Assembly: GCF_037974355.1 (NCBI RefSeq)
Contig: NZ_CP150235.1
Span: 4,588,001-4,652,000, forward strand
Direction of reading: 5' to 3'
Length of the DNA: 64,000 bases
Origin: Paenibacillus sp. FSL R5-0517
GTDB lineage: Bacteria; Bacillota; Bacilli; Paenibacillales; Paenibacillaceae
Part shown: positions 1 through 7,681 of the stretch, piece by piece
How positions within the stretch are numbered: the stretch's first letter is position 1
How the letters are laid out: every line of letters starts with the position of its first letter
Notes under the pieces: model-generated
The model's database searches: none
Seen by the model: only the letters and a program-made list of their open reading frames with translations
Told to the model about the DNA's origin: nothing
Program-made: the position numbers and the translations under genes

Positions 1-622
1 TTCCGCGAGCCGGAACACTAACGACGTACGTGATGACTTTACTGGCGATCCATACGGCCAGAATCGTATATAAAGTTTCTTTTACCGGAAGAAAGAAAAG
101 TGACAATCCCAATACAAAAGCATCACTGACAAAGAAAACGGTTCCCAGCTTCCATCCCTTCCAGCGGCTAACCAGCACGGCGAGAATATCGTCTCCGCCT
201 GTCGCTCCGCCGAATCGAAGCACAATCCCAGCGCCTACCCCAGTCAATATACCGGATAGAACTGCCGGAATCCACAGATTTCCGTTAAACGACATCACCA
301 GTGTGGAGTATCGTTCAAAGCCGTCATAGAATAGGGAAAATGCAGCGACGCCAAGCAATGCCTGAATCATGAATTTCCAGCCTTTGAGGAACCAGGCCAG
401 GATCATGACCGGAATGTCGAGCAGCAACATACCGATGGCAGGTGATAAGCCTGTTGCGTATTTTCCGAGCAGGGCCAGACCGACAAATCCGCCCTCCGAT
501 AAATGATTCTGAAAGTTAATGTGATAATAGGCAAAAGCTAAAATAAACGTACCGAGCAGCATAATGGCGAATTTGATCGCCTCTGTTTTAACGTGTTGTA
601 AGGTTAACGATGTTCTCTTCAT
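1..622 (-). CDS. YitT family membrane protein (partial, runs off left edge)
   Basis: About 207 codons are visible from an ATG at 622-620; the C-terminus lies outside the window. The translation begins MKRTSLTLQHVKTEAIKF and holds several hydrophobic segments, with GGFVGLALLGKYATG and later GGATGGDDILAVLVSRW, both typical of the YitT/DUF161 family of Bacillales polytopic proteins. In that family a cytosolic C-terminal DUF2179 domain usually follows; it would be outside the window. The biochemical function is unknown for most members. A GAGGGAACCTG stretch precedes the ATG. The gene is read away from the divergent TIR gene at 1473. The family assignment is firm, a specific role is not. Confidence 0.85.
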   Translation of the reverse strand, partial: MKRTSLTLQHVKTEAIKFAIMLLGTFILAFAYYHINFQNHLSEGGFVGLALLGKYATGLSPAIGMLLLDIPVMILAWFLKGWKFMIQALLGVAAFSLFYDGFERYSTLVMSFNGNLWIPAVLSGILTGVGAGIVLRFGGATGGDDILAVLVSRWKGWKLGTVFFVSDAFVLGLSLFFLPVKETLYTILAVWIASKVITYVVSVPARG

Positions 623-1116
623 TCAGGTTCCCTCGCAGTTTGTAGGTTGGTTTTTTAGACCGACCGTACCCTGCAAAAGGCAAGCCTGGAAGAAATCATC
701 GTGTGTGTCCTTCGAATATTCATTCCAATCCCCTCTTTCGCAGAGTCAGCCGTTTTTTTGAACCGGTTGATGTACTCTACAAGGGGCGCTATGTGTATGA
801 GAGATCGTAACGTTTCCAGATTGTCCTTGGGGAGATTGTCCTTCGGGGACTCATGGTATCCTGATCCTTTCTGTTCTGTTGTGGTTAGCTGTGCTTGGTT
901 AAACATTATACTTTACACTATAATACATCGATAACAGTACCCTCTTCCGATCGCTGTTATCCACGGATTTTTTTGATCCCATATTTTAAATGGGAAAATC
1001 CGTTGATAAAGGCGAGCACTTCGTTTCTTCAGACGGGTTCTGCACTCTTCGTTACCATGTAAAGATTCTGCTTAAACACCAAAGCTAACTTGCTTGTTCT
1101 TCTATTATATAACACC
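623..1116. other. Long intergenic region upstream of the YitT gene
   Basis: No convincing gene. A minus-strand reading frame at 655-906 has no ribosome binding site. A good -10 sequence (TATAAT, minus strand, 904-909) could start a 280-nt yitT leader. The leader contains two tandem copies of AGATTGTCCTT (plus-strand view, about 819-845) and short SD-preceded reading frames. The right part (937-1066) is a copy of a dispersed hairpin repeat listed separately. Confidence 0.4.
937..1066 (+). repeat. Dispersed hairpin repeat, copy 1
   Basis: It begins with the shared TCTTCCGATCGCTGTTATCC head. A stem follows whose arms read TTATCCACGGATTTT and AAAATCCGTTGATAA, then the family tail (cttcgtttcttcagacgggttctg, then a TTCGTTA-type end). 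The same layout occurs at about 36646, 38120, 42951 and, inverted, 57147. It lies between divergent genes. This is a compact copy lacking the AGCTTTCTTTCAGAAAGCT insert of copies 2 and 4. Confidence 0.75.
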
Positions 1117-1325
1117 AACGTGACCGGGTCTAAACAGCGGACCCGTCAAATATGCGCATAAAGCAGCATCTGGGCTGCTCCAGCAGTCGTACGGGCACAC
1201 CAGGAGTAGCAATGCTTGCTAATGGTGCAACCTGCTCCTTTATTCTATGACCAAAGCTTCCAAAAATAACTGTCAGTCACCCAACTGTGACAAATTGGGG
1301 CCTTTTTTTATTTTCTTGTACTTTT
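1117..1325 (+). ncRNA. Candidate structured RNA with terminator-like end
   Basis: Three local hairpins are seen in a row: TGACCGGGTC with GACCCGTCA (about 1120-1148), AGCAGC with GCTGCT (about 1163-1180), and AGGAGTAG with CTGCTCCT (about 1203-1235). A CCCAA/TTGGGG hairpin with a run of Ts follows (about 1278-1312). It matches no RNA family I can name; T-box, 6S, RNase P and SRP signatures were looked for and not found. It precedes the TIR gene but ends in a terminator-like structure before that gene's promoter, so an independent small RNA is possible. Confidence 0.3.
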
Positions 1326-1422
1326 TAAAGGAATCATCTCCCTTTCACACATACACTATAGCAAACGTAATCGGCTTATGATTTGTCCAGTTCAGACGTT
1401 TCCAGACTTACTCTGCTGTTTA

Positions 1423-1431
1423 TGGTATAAT
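1423..1431 (+). promoter_or_regulatory. Extended -10 promoter of the TIR gene
   Basis: TGGTATAAT is a perfect extended -10 (TGN-TATAAT) about 42 bases before the ATG at 1473. The -35 position is poor (CAGACT), as is common for extended -10 promoters. Inferred from sequence only. Confidence 0.5.
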
Positions 1432-1472
1432 ATAACAATTGAATCCCACTACCGTTTAAGCGAGGCGGATTG

Positions 1473-2510
1473 ATGAAAACGTTAAAGCCAAGAGTCTTTA
1501 TTGGCTGCTCGCTGGAAGCGAAGCCGATTGCAGCCGCAGTACACGAAAACTTACGTTTTTCAGCTGAAGTTACCCCTTGGTATTCCGGGGTTTTTAATCC
1601 AAGCAGCTATACCATGGACGATCTGGAAGTAGAGGTACGTACGACTGACTTTGCGATTTTTATTTTTCATCCGGATGATATATCCAAGATTCGCGGGAAG
1701 TACTACGCGTCGGTCCGGGATAATACAATGCTTGAAATGGGTCTGTTTATGGGTCGTCTGGGACGAAAGCGTATTTTTTTCATTCTTCCTGAAGATATTA
1801 CGGACATCAAGGACACGACCAAGATCGAAGGATTGCGGATGCCCACAGATCTGCTGGGATTAAATCCACTCGTATATGAAATCCGTTCTGACGGAAAGTG
1901 GGCACCAGCCGTGTCCGTGGCATGTTCCAAGATTGCAGACAGTATTGAGGAACAAGGACGCTGGAGTGATCCGGAATTGGAGAACATCATTGAGAAGCAT
2001 AAACGCACCGAGGGAGAAGCAAGGTTACAATTGCTTAAGTTGCTGCGGTTCTTTAGGGAATTGCTGCGTACCCGCAAAGCAGATGCCAAAATGCTGGAAC
2101 GAATGAGTGATGCCCTGCGTACTGCCTTTGTCTCTCATCCTCCATTCGCTGTACGTGGCACAGCCATATACCGTACAGATGACAGTGGTTATATTGAGCA
2201 ATTATGTGGTAATGTTGGAGAACCGGGGAGAAAGTATGACTTGTCCGCTAATGACGACAAACAACCGGATGATCCCAAGCGCATCCTGGTGATTGATTCT
2301 TACCGGGAGAACAAGATCAAGATCAACCTATATGATGATTACCTTGAGAAAGAGTATCTGCTATGCTATCCTGTAGCCAAGAGGTATGTAATCACCGTTC
2401 ACATTATTGGACATATTGAAGCGGATGAGGCGGTTTTTCAGCAGATTGACCTACAGAATCGTCAACTGTTCAACGCCATCAACGATTTGTTAGGAGGCGA
2501 ACCGGAATGA
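1473..2510 (+). CDS. TIR-domain predicted nucleotide-binding protein with GAF-like C-terminus
   Basis: 345 residues. The start is the ATG at 1473, behind GAGGCGG with 6-7 bases of spacing; the TTG just before it is too close. Residues 7-125 match the TIR-like domain of Cap12/Pycsar effectors (PF10137 type): VFIGCS at 8-13, WYSGVF at 36-41, FAIFIFHPDD at 60-69, then RDNTMLEMGLFMGRLGR at 82-98. Glu88 is the likely NADase catalytic residue. Residues from about 180 form a helical linker followed by an alpha/beta part ending YLLCYPVAKRYVITVHIIGH and FQQIDLQNRQLF, which looks GAF-like; this is my inference. No cyclase, SAVED or STING gene is adjacent, so it is not a normal CBASS or Pycsar operon. 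It overlaps the next gene by ATGA. Likely role: a defence or stress effector acting on NAD or a related nucleotide, with the C-terminus as sensor. Confidence 0.75.
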   Translation: MKTLKPRVFIGCSLEAKPIAAAVHENLRFSAEVTPWYSGVFNPSSYTMDDLEVEVRTTDFAIFIFHPDDISKIRGKYYASVRDNTMLEMGLFMGRLGRKRIFFILPEDITDIKDTTKIEGLRMPTDLLGLNPLVYEIRSDGKWAPAVSVACSKIADSIEEQGRWSDPELENIIEKHKRTEGEARLQLLKLLRFFRELLRTRKADAKMLERMSDALRTAFVSHPPFAVRGTAIYRTDDSGYIEQLCGNVGEPGRKYDLSANDDKQPDDPKRILVIDSYRENKIKINLYDDYLEKEYLLCYPVAKRYVITVHIIGHIEADEAVFQQIDLQNRQLFNAINDLLGGEPE

Positions 2511-2740
2511 AACCGGAAACGAAAAAAATAAGCAAGCGCTGGGGCAGCGAGAAAAAGGTACGCCTCAGTTCTGCGCCCGAATCATCACGACCGGTTCCGG
2601 AACCCAAGGAAGAAGATCGTTTCCACAAGCCGGCCGTACCGCTAACGACTATTGGGCCCTCCCTTAAGGGCAAGGAAAGACCTTATAAGGTCATCCTTGA
2701 AAAAGAGGCGTTCTACGAAAAGCCTCAATATCTTGCTTAA
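2507..2740 (+). CDS. Small basic protein coupled to the TIR gene
   Basis: 77 residues, very charged and proline-rich (MKPETKKISKRWGSEKK at the N-terminus, then PVPEPKEEDRFHKPAVP), with no hydrophobic segment and probably largely disordered. Its ATG overlaps the TGA of the TIR gene as ATGA, which indicates translational coupling, and a strong terminator follows, so the two genes form a closed two-gene unit. I do not recognise the family. By position it could be a partner, inhibitor or adaptor of the TIR protein, but nothing in the sequence proves this. Confidence 0.6.
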   Translation: MKPETKKISKRWGSEKKVRLSSAPESSRPVPEPKEEDRFHKPAVPLTTIGPSLKGKERPYKVILEKEAFYEKPQYLA

Positions 2741-2789
2741 TTTCTTAAACACGTCATTAAACCTGCCGCTGAATCGGCAGTATTCCATA

Positions 2790-2820
2790 GGCCCCGCCGC
2801 CCAAGGCAGGGGCTTTTTTG
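2790..2820 (+). terminator. Rho-independent terminator of the TIR unit
   Basis: GCCCCGCC - gcccaa - GGCAGGGGC followed by TTTTTTG. It closes the two-gene TIR unit. Confidence 0.8.
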
Positions 2821-3206
2821 TTGCACATTTTTAGTAGAGTGAATTGCTTTTTCTTGTTGTCATAGCATCAGCGTATTAAGGCAAGCCAGCCTTAGATGAT
2901 TATTGCAGTTGATTGCAAAAATTCATTGCTTGTTATTACTTCTGTAGTAGGCGCATTGCATAATGCTTATTTGGTTTATGGCCTTAGGTTTCCTGCAAAA
3001 CCCATAAATTATACCTAATTTTGGAGCAGGCTTGTCCTCAAATCCTTAGCCTCATACACGATCTGTATCCTCAGGAAAATACGTTAGTGCTTGCTTCCAA
3101 TATTTCTCGGTTGTATTGTGTATCTCCATTACATATATTGATTATAATATAGGAACACATGTTCTGTAAATAAAAATTTACAATTATAGGTTAAGGAAGT
3201 GAACAT
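2821..3206. other. AT-rich intergenic region
   Basis: No open frame with a ribosome site. It holds AT-rich sequence that must contain the promoter of the gene at 3207. I see no repeat or RNA signature. Confidence 0.5.
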
Positions 3207-3590
3207 ATGACATCCTCAACTTCCGCCCCATCCCCTGCGGATGAAGACCATCGTCTAATTAAAGGTTTGGTTGTACGCACCCTATTGCTGGATGTACTTG
3301 AGCGAGATATTCGAACGTTGGATACACTTATGCTTAAGATGCCTGAAGTCTACATTCTTTCGCTGACACGTATTCAGAACAATGTGCTCAAGGAGATGTT
3401 GGGTCTTCGCAAGCAGATGAGAATTCGCGGTGTCAAAGTTCTGGAAGAGAATCGTGAAGCTGATGGTATCGAAACTCTGTATATGTGCAGGGGGTATTGG
3501 CAACGGTTCTATATGTTATGGACGTTCGCACGCAATGAAGTCAAAAAAGAACTCAGTCGGCATCTGCAGATGGACTTGGCACAGAGCTGA
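3207..3590 (+). CDS. YhjD-like small protein, possibly cut short by an in-frame TGA
   Basis: 127 residues; ATG behind GGAAG. The pattern of an alpha-helical start (LLLDVLERDIRTLD), a middle RIRGVKVLEENREADGIETLY and a CRGYWQRFYMLW segment resembles the Bacillus YhjD group of about 120 residues, from memory and of unknown function. After the stop TGA at 3588-3590 the same frame continues for 48 sense-like codons (starting CNSVPIEPEHTPVVIQTHMD) to a TAA at 3735. Either the Paenibacillus protein was about 175 residues and has acquired a nonsense codon, or TGA is read through. The core is likely intact. Confidence 0.6.
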   Translation: MTSSTSAPSPADEDHRLIKGLVVRTLLLDVLERDIRTLDTLMLKMPEVYILSLTRIQNNVLKEMLGLRKQMRIRGVKVLEENREADGIETLYMCRGYWQRFYMLWTFARNEVKKELSRHLQMDLAQS

Positions 3591-3737
3591 TGCAACTCTG
3601 TTCCTATTGAACCGGAGCATACGCCTGTTGTTATCCAAACACATATGGATCTGCGTCCATCCGTCATTACGCTTGAATCCAACTCCTACTCGCTTCGTCC
3701 GATTCACTGCTCGTATGATTCCGCGCCCTCCGCTTAA
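3591..3737 (+). pseudogene. In-frame coding-like extension beyond the TGA
   Basis: 48 codons in the same frame as the upstream gene, with natural codon use and residues such as LRPSVITLESNSYSLRP, ending in TAA. It has no ATG and SD of its own in this frame. It is best read as the detached tail of the gene at 3207. Confidence 0.4.
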
Positions 3738-3935
3738 TTCAAAACAAGTTGACCACAGAAGGTTATGTTCATTAAGATGGAGGAGAGATAACCAACCATT
3801 CCAATAAGGCATGATCTAAATTCAATTCCTATACTAAAACAAGCATCCTGCCATTCATGGCAGACAGATTGTTCCTTAGGGTTTGAGTTCAACTGGATAT
3901 CTCTCAACGTCTTATCAATCAAGGAGCTGTACTTC

Positions 3936-4892
3936 ATGGATCTGAATACACATTCGATTAAACGAACACAAGCACATACAGGCATTGCTGCAGATGTAAC
4001 TGAACTGATCGGCCAGACACCTGCCGTTAAACTGAACCGACTCACAGGCAGCGACTCCGCTGACGTATACGTGAAACTGGAATACTTCAACCCCAGCGGC
4101 AGCGTCAAAGACCGTGCCGCCTATAACCTGATACTTCAAGCTGAACGTGCGGGACACTTGCTACCCGGCGCAACCATTATCGAACCAACCAGTGGCAATA
4201 CCGGGATTGGTTTGGCGATGAATGCCGCTGCCAAAGGATATAAAGCCATCCTAATCATGCCGGACAACATGTCCAAGGAACGCATCAACATCCTGAAAGC
4301 CTACGGCGCAGATGTGGTGCTCACCCCTGCTGCGGAGCGGATGCCAGGTGCGATTCGCAAAGCGAAAGAACTTCAGGCAGACATTCCGGGAAGTTTCATT
4401 CCGCAGCAATTCGAGAATCCGGCGAACCCAGATATTCACCGGATCACGACAGCTCCCGAGATTATGCAGCAGATGGATGGCAGGCTGGACGCCTTCATCG
4501 CTACGGCGGGAACTGGCGGAACAATTACGGGAACCGGGGAAGAACTGCGTAAGCAGTTGCCCGATATCCGTATCTATGCGGTGGAGCCCAAAGGTTCTCC
4601 GGTGTTGTCCGGTGGCGAGCCCGGACCACACAAGCTCGTCGGTACAAGTCCGGGGTTCATTCCGGACATCCTGAATACCGACGTGTGGGATGCCATCATC
4701 CAAGTGTCCGATGAGGACGCACTGGATACGATGCGGCAGCTTGCTGCCCGGGAAGGGCTGTTGCTCGGCCCTTCCTCTGGCGCTTCGGTGTGGGCCTCCC
4801 TTCGCATCGCGAAGGAACTGGGGCCAGGGCACCGGGTGCTCTGCATTGCGCCGGATACCGGGGAACGGTATCTGAGCATGGATATTTTTTAA
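3936..4892 (+). CDS. cysK: Cysteine synthase (O-acetylserine sulfhydrylase family)
   Basis: 318 residues, a fold-type II PLP enzyme making L-cysteine from O-acetylserine and sulfide in the cytosol. Seen: the PLP lysine K58 in NPSGSVKDR, the substrate loop TSGNTG at 85-90, the phosphate-binding GTGGT at 192-196, and GPSSGAS at 278-284. The length fits CysK/CysM. There is an extra N-terminal stretch of about 18 residues before VTELIGQTP. Start ATG behind AAGGAG with 10-base spacing. The gene stands alone, with no serine acetyltransferase or sulfate gene nearby. No S-box or T-box is visible upstream. CysK and CysM cannot be told apart by eye. Confidence 0.9.
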   Translation: MDLNTHSIKRTQAHTGIAADVTELIGQTPAVKLNRLTGSDSADVYVKLEYFNPSGSVKDRAAYNLILQAERAGHLLPGATIIEPTSGNTGIGLAMNAAAKGYKAILIMPDNMSKERINILKAYGADVVLTPAAERMPGAIRKAKELQADIPGSFIPQQFENPANPDIHRITTAPEIMQQMDGRLDAFIATAGTGGTITGTGEELRKQLPDIRIYAVEPKGSPVLSGGEPGPHKLVGTSPGFIPDILNTDVWDAIIQVSDEDALDTMRQLAAREGLLLGPSSGASVWASLRIAKELGPGHRVLCIAPDTGERYLSMDIF

Positions 4893-5088
4893 CACAGCTA
4901 ACATCTTTACACGTCAAAAAGGGGCTTCCATGTCCCACAAGCCATGAGCCCATAAGTTATAAGCTTGACAGAGGCCCTCCCTTATGAGCATTCATTTAGT
5001 ACTCACACATGTATTGTTCATTTAGCGCTCATTGCTTCTAATGAACCTGAGACACGCTATTCGCTCCTATTTATGCAGGTTTGAAGTG
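4893..5088. other. Intergenic region after cysK
   Basis: No gene seen. A short motif, tcgttagaat, recurs in the neighbouring element and again near 5224. Confidence 0.4.
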
Positions 5089-5180
5089 TAACGAATCACA
5101 GCGGCGTTATTTCCCCGAATTGGGTTGATTTACGGGCTTAGAAGCTATTTTCGGCGGGATAACGTTACTGAGATTCGTTA
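5089..5180. repeat. 92-bp element with terminal inverted repeats
   Basis: The ends are TAACGAATC (5089-5097) and GATTCGTTA (5172-5180), a perfect 9-bp inverted repeat. The complementarity continues inward in blocks (CAG/CTG, CGTTAT/ATAACG, TCCCCG/CGGGA), so most of the element can fold. It carries no coding capacity. This looks like a miniature inverted-repeat or palindromic repeat element. A partial second end (GGTTCGTTAGAATT) lies about 50 bp further on. Confidence 0.6.
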
Positions 5181-5292
5181 GAATTTACATCTCTTCATTA
5201 TCACCCCAATAAGGTATGATAGGTTCGTTAGAATTTTGGAGCGATTGGTAGCGAGGAGCGAGGGGAAATCCCTCGAAAAAAAGGGAAGAGAA

Positions 5293-5421
5293 GTACATTG
5301 AAGGAACCATCAAAATAAAAAATAAGCTCTTGCTCACATACGGATGGTGCATCCGCAGAGAACAAGAGCTTTTTTCTGATGGGAGCCATCTCGGCCCGGT
5401 TAGAACGTATAATTCAATGTA
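5293..5421. terminator. Nested palindrome acting as bidirectional terminator
   Basis: The outer arms GTACATTGAA (about 5293) and TTCAATGTAC (about 5412) enclose CCATCA/TGATGG. These enclose AAGCTCTTG/CAAGAGCTT followed by TTTTTT, and the centre has GGATG/CATCC. It lies between convergent cysK and the helicase gene and could stop transcription from both sides. It is larger than a normal terminator. Confidence 0.65.
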
Positions 5422-5465
5422 CATGTAGGATTTAGTACGATTTTGTATGATTTAGAATTCAGTCA

Positions 5466-7448
5466 TTAGTGTGTCAGGGTTGTCCATTCCACACCTTCAG
5501 GGAGCAGAGCCGCAATGCGGTCTTTGGCTTCCTTTTTGGTATACAGCGATTCATCGAGAATGACTGCGGAACCGGAATCCGTGCTTGTCCGAATCAGACG
5601 TCCAAGACCTTGCTTTACTCGCAGAAGCATATACGGAAGATCGATCTCTTCGTATGGTGCAGCCGACGCACTGCGTTTTGCATTGAACACAGGGTCCTGT
5701 GGTGGATATGGAAGCGACCAGATCATGACATTGGATAATGACGGTCCTGGAACATCCAGTCCTTCCCACAGATTGACGGAGCACAGCACACTCTCCTCAT
5801 CCTGCTGGAATGCCGCGATCAGATCACTGATCTCCCGATCACCCTCATACATAAAGCGCAAACCTTCTGCTTCTGGCACATGAACAATGTCCTGCTTGAA
5901 CGCGCGCAATTCTTCCATCGTACGGAACAGGATCAGCGCACGTCCCCCACTCTCCTGAAGCATGGATACTGCGTCGCGCATGCGATTTTCGTTCTCCGGG
6001 TGACCCGGTACAGCTTCATCGGTAATTTTCATCTTCATTTTGTCCGCATAATCATACGGGGAAGCCACCGAGAACGATACAAAATCATCAATGCCCAGGC
6101 TGTCCGCCACATAACGGAATGAACTATCCACAGATAAAGTTGCAGAGGAGAACACGATTGGAATACCTGTGTTGAACACACGCTCATTCAGCATTTCCTT
6201 CACCGTACGCGGCATGATCGATAATGTCGTCTCGTCTTCACTCTCTTCCGCCCAGCAGATATAACCATCTTCCTTACGGAACAACGCAAGTGCAGACTGA
6301 ATCATGTCCAAATGTTCTTCAACGACACGCATCTGGTACCCATCCAGCGAGAACAATCCACTTTCGAATACCAATTCTTCGCCAATGGCATCCAATACGT
6401 TGGTCAGACGTTCAATCTCACGCAGAAGCGGAGCTTCTACCCGAACTTCTTTCCGTTCCGATCCCGGAATCGCCACCGTATACGTATCGAGCAACGCAAA
6501 CAATCGCTCACTGCTCTCAATGGCTTCATCCACACGCTCGGCGAGGGATTCACGAATCTCTCCTTCAAGCAGGCGAGTCACGAGTTCCTCGAAGATGCGG
6601 TGTTTCAGCTTGTAACTCAGTGCGTTCAGGGCTGCTTCTTCCAGCAAATGTCCTTCATCAAATACAACCGAGCTGTGATCAGGCAGCAGTGGCAGTTGTC
6701 CCTCACGTTTGCGCGCATCATACGTCCACACATGCTCCATGTAGTAATCATGGGAACAGATGATGATGTCTTTGGAACGACGGTAATGGTCACGCGACAG
6801 CGTCAGGCCGCAGCGTTGTCTTTTTGGACAAACAAAACAATCCTGGAACGGGTCCCAGTTGATTTTGTTCCACTGACGATCATTCAGATGTGGGTACTGT
6901 TTGCGGTCACCATACGGATGGAAAGCCTGAAGTGTACCCGGCGTGTTCACAAAATCCGGCAAACTCTCGTGCACTTCTTCAATAACAGGCGCATCCTCAT
7001 CGGCGAATCGCACCGCACTTAATTTGTTCAGACAGACGTATTGGTCCGGGGACTTGCCCAGACGTGCGTCCACTTCCAGATCCAGATGTGCAGCCAGCTT
7101 CGCAATATCTCCGCCAGGCTTCACAAGCTGTTCAATCAAGGACTCATCGGCACAGGCGATCACCGCCGGTTTGCCCGTATAACGTGCATAACAGACCGCG
7201 TAGAGCAGATAAACTAACGTCTTACCTGTTCCTACTCCGGCCTCCGCCATAATGGTCTTTTTATCTCCATAGGCCCGTTCGAGCTGGTATGCCATAAAAA
7301 TCTGTTCATCCCGTACCTCGAAGCCGGACTCTGGCAAAATATCGTAAAAAACATCGGCTACCCACTCTCCCAGACGGGATACAAAAGGTTCAGCCGGATC
7401 ATATGCAAAAGGATAACGTTGTGTAGACAATCCTAGGTCAGCCTCCAT
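5466..7448 (-). CDS. DinG/XPD-type ATP-dependent DNA helicase
   Basis: 660 residues, superfamily 2 iron-sulfur helicase. Walker A GVGTGKT at 71-77, preceded by a Q-like RDEQIFMAYQLE. Four cysteines that suit a 4Fe-4S cluster are C139, C204, C207 and C213. The DEGH box is at 264-267. C-terminal motifs are IVFSSATLS, LCSVNLWEGLDVPG and QGLGRLIR. It has no N-terminal exonuclease domain, so it resembles the YoaA/DinG form rather than the long Bacillus DinG-exonuclease fusion. Expected role: 5' to 3' unwinding of damaged or structured DNA. It is monocistronic and convergent with cysK. Confidence 0.88.
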   Translation of the reverse strand: MEADLGLSTQRYPFAYDPAEPFVSRLGEWVADVFYDILPESGFEVRDEQIFMAYQLERAYGDKKTIMAEAGVGTGKTLVYLLYAVCYARYTGKPAVIACADESLIEQLVKPGGDIAKLAAHLDLEVDARLGKSPDQYVCLNKLSAVRFADEDAPVIEEVHESLPDFVNTPGTLQAFHPYGDRKQYPHLNDRQWNKINWDPFQDCFVCPKRQRCGLTLSRDHYRRSKDIIICSHDYYMEHVWTYDARKREGQLPLLPDHSSVVFDEGHLLEEAALNALSYKLKHRIFEELVTRLLEGEIRESLAERVDEAIESSERLFALLDTYTVAIPGSERKEVRVEAPLLREIERLTNVLDAIGEELVFESGLFSLDGYQMRVVEEHLDMIQSALALFRKEDGYICWAEESEDETTLSIMPRTVKEMLNERVFNTGIPIVFSSATLSVDSSFRYVADSLGIDDFVSFSVASPYDYADKMKMKITDEAVPGHPENENRMRDAVSMLQESGGRALILFRTMEELRAFKQDIVHVPEAEGLRFMYEGDREISDLIAAFQQDEESVLCSVNLWEGLDVPGPSLSNVMIWSLPYPPQDPVFNAKRSASAAPYEEIDLPYMLLRVKQGLGRLIRTSTDSGSAVILDESLYTKKEAKDRIAALLPEGVEWTTLTH

Positions 7449-7681
7449 TCTTAGACGCGGTCCTCTTTCATTTTCCGTTCAAAAAAGGCCGCAGGGCAAA
7501 AGTTAATTATCTCACGCAGTAAGGTTGATGACAAGCTTTTTTTACGAGGAAATCGAAGGGCAGTTGATTAGCTTTTTCAAAAGGTCGTTTAGATGTTCGT
7601 TGGTTGCCATAATGTATAGAACCTGCCCACAGGGAAAATATATACAGGAATCCAACTTAAGGAAAGGTGGCGTTCCACTCT
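7449..7681. promoter_or_regulatory. Divergent promoter region between helicase and catalase
   Basis: Both genes must start here. No PerR box of the TTATAATnATTATAA type is seen, so catalase control by PerR is not supported. The catalase start is set by AGGTGG at 7665-7670. Confidence 0.4.

Noticed and set aside
655..906. 83-codon minus-strand frame upstream of the YitT gene
   Set aside because: No ribosome site; the supposed start sits inside the -10 sequence. More likely leader sequence.
1200..1245. T-box-like GGTGCAACC before the TIR gene
   Set aside because: The specifier loop and the full T-box consensus are missing, and the downstream gene is not an amino-acid or tRNA-synthetase gene.
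1473..2510. Complete CBASS or Pycsar operon
   Set aside because: No CD-NTase or cyclase gene is adjacent; only the effector-type domain is present.
3588..3590. Selenocysteine reading of the in-frame TGA
   Set aside because: No selenoprotein family match and no obvious SECIS-like hairpin after it.
4251..4904. Long frames opposite cysK and other long antisense frames
   Set aside because: They mirror the codon pattern of the true genes and lack ribosome sites.
7449..7681. PerR box before catalase
   Set aside because: No sequence close to TTATAATnATTATAA is present.
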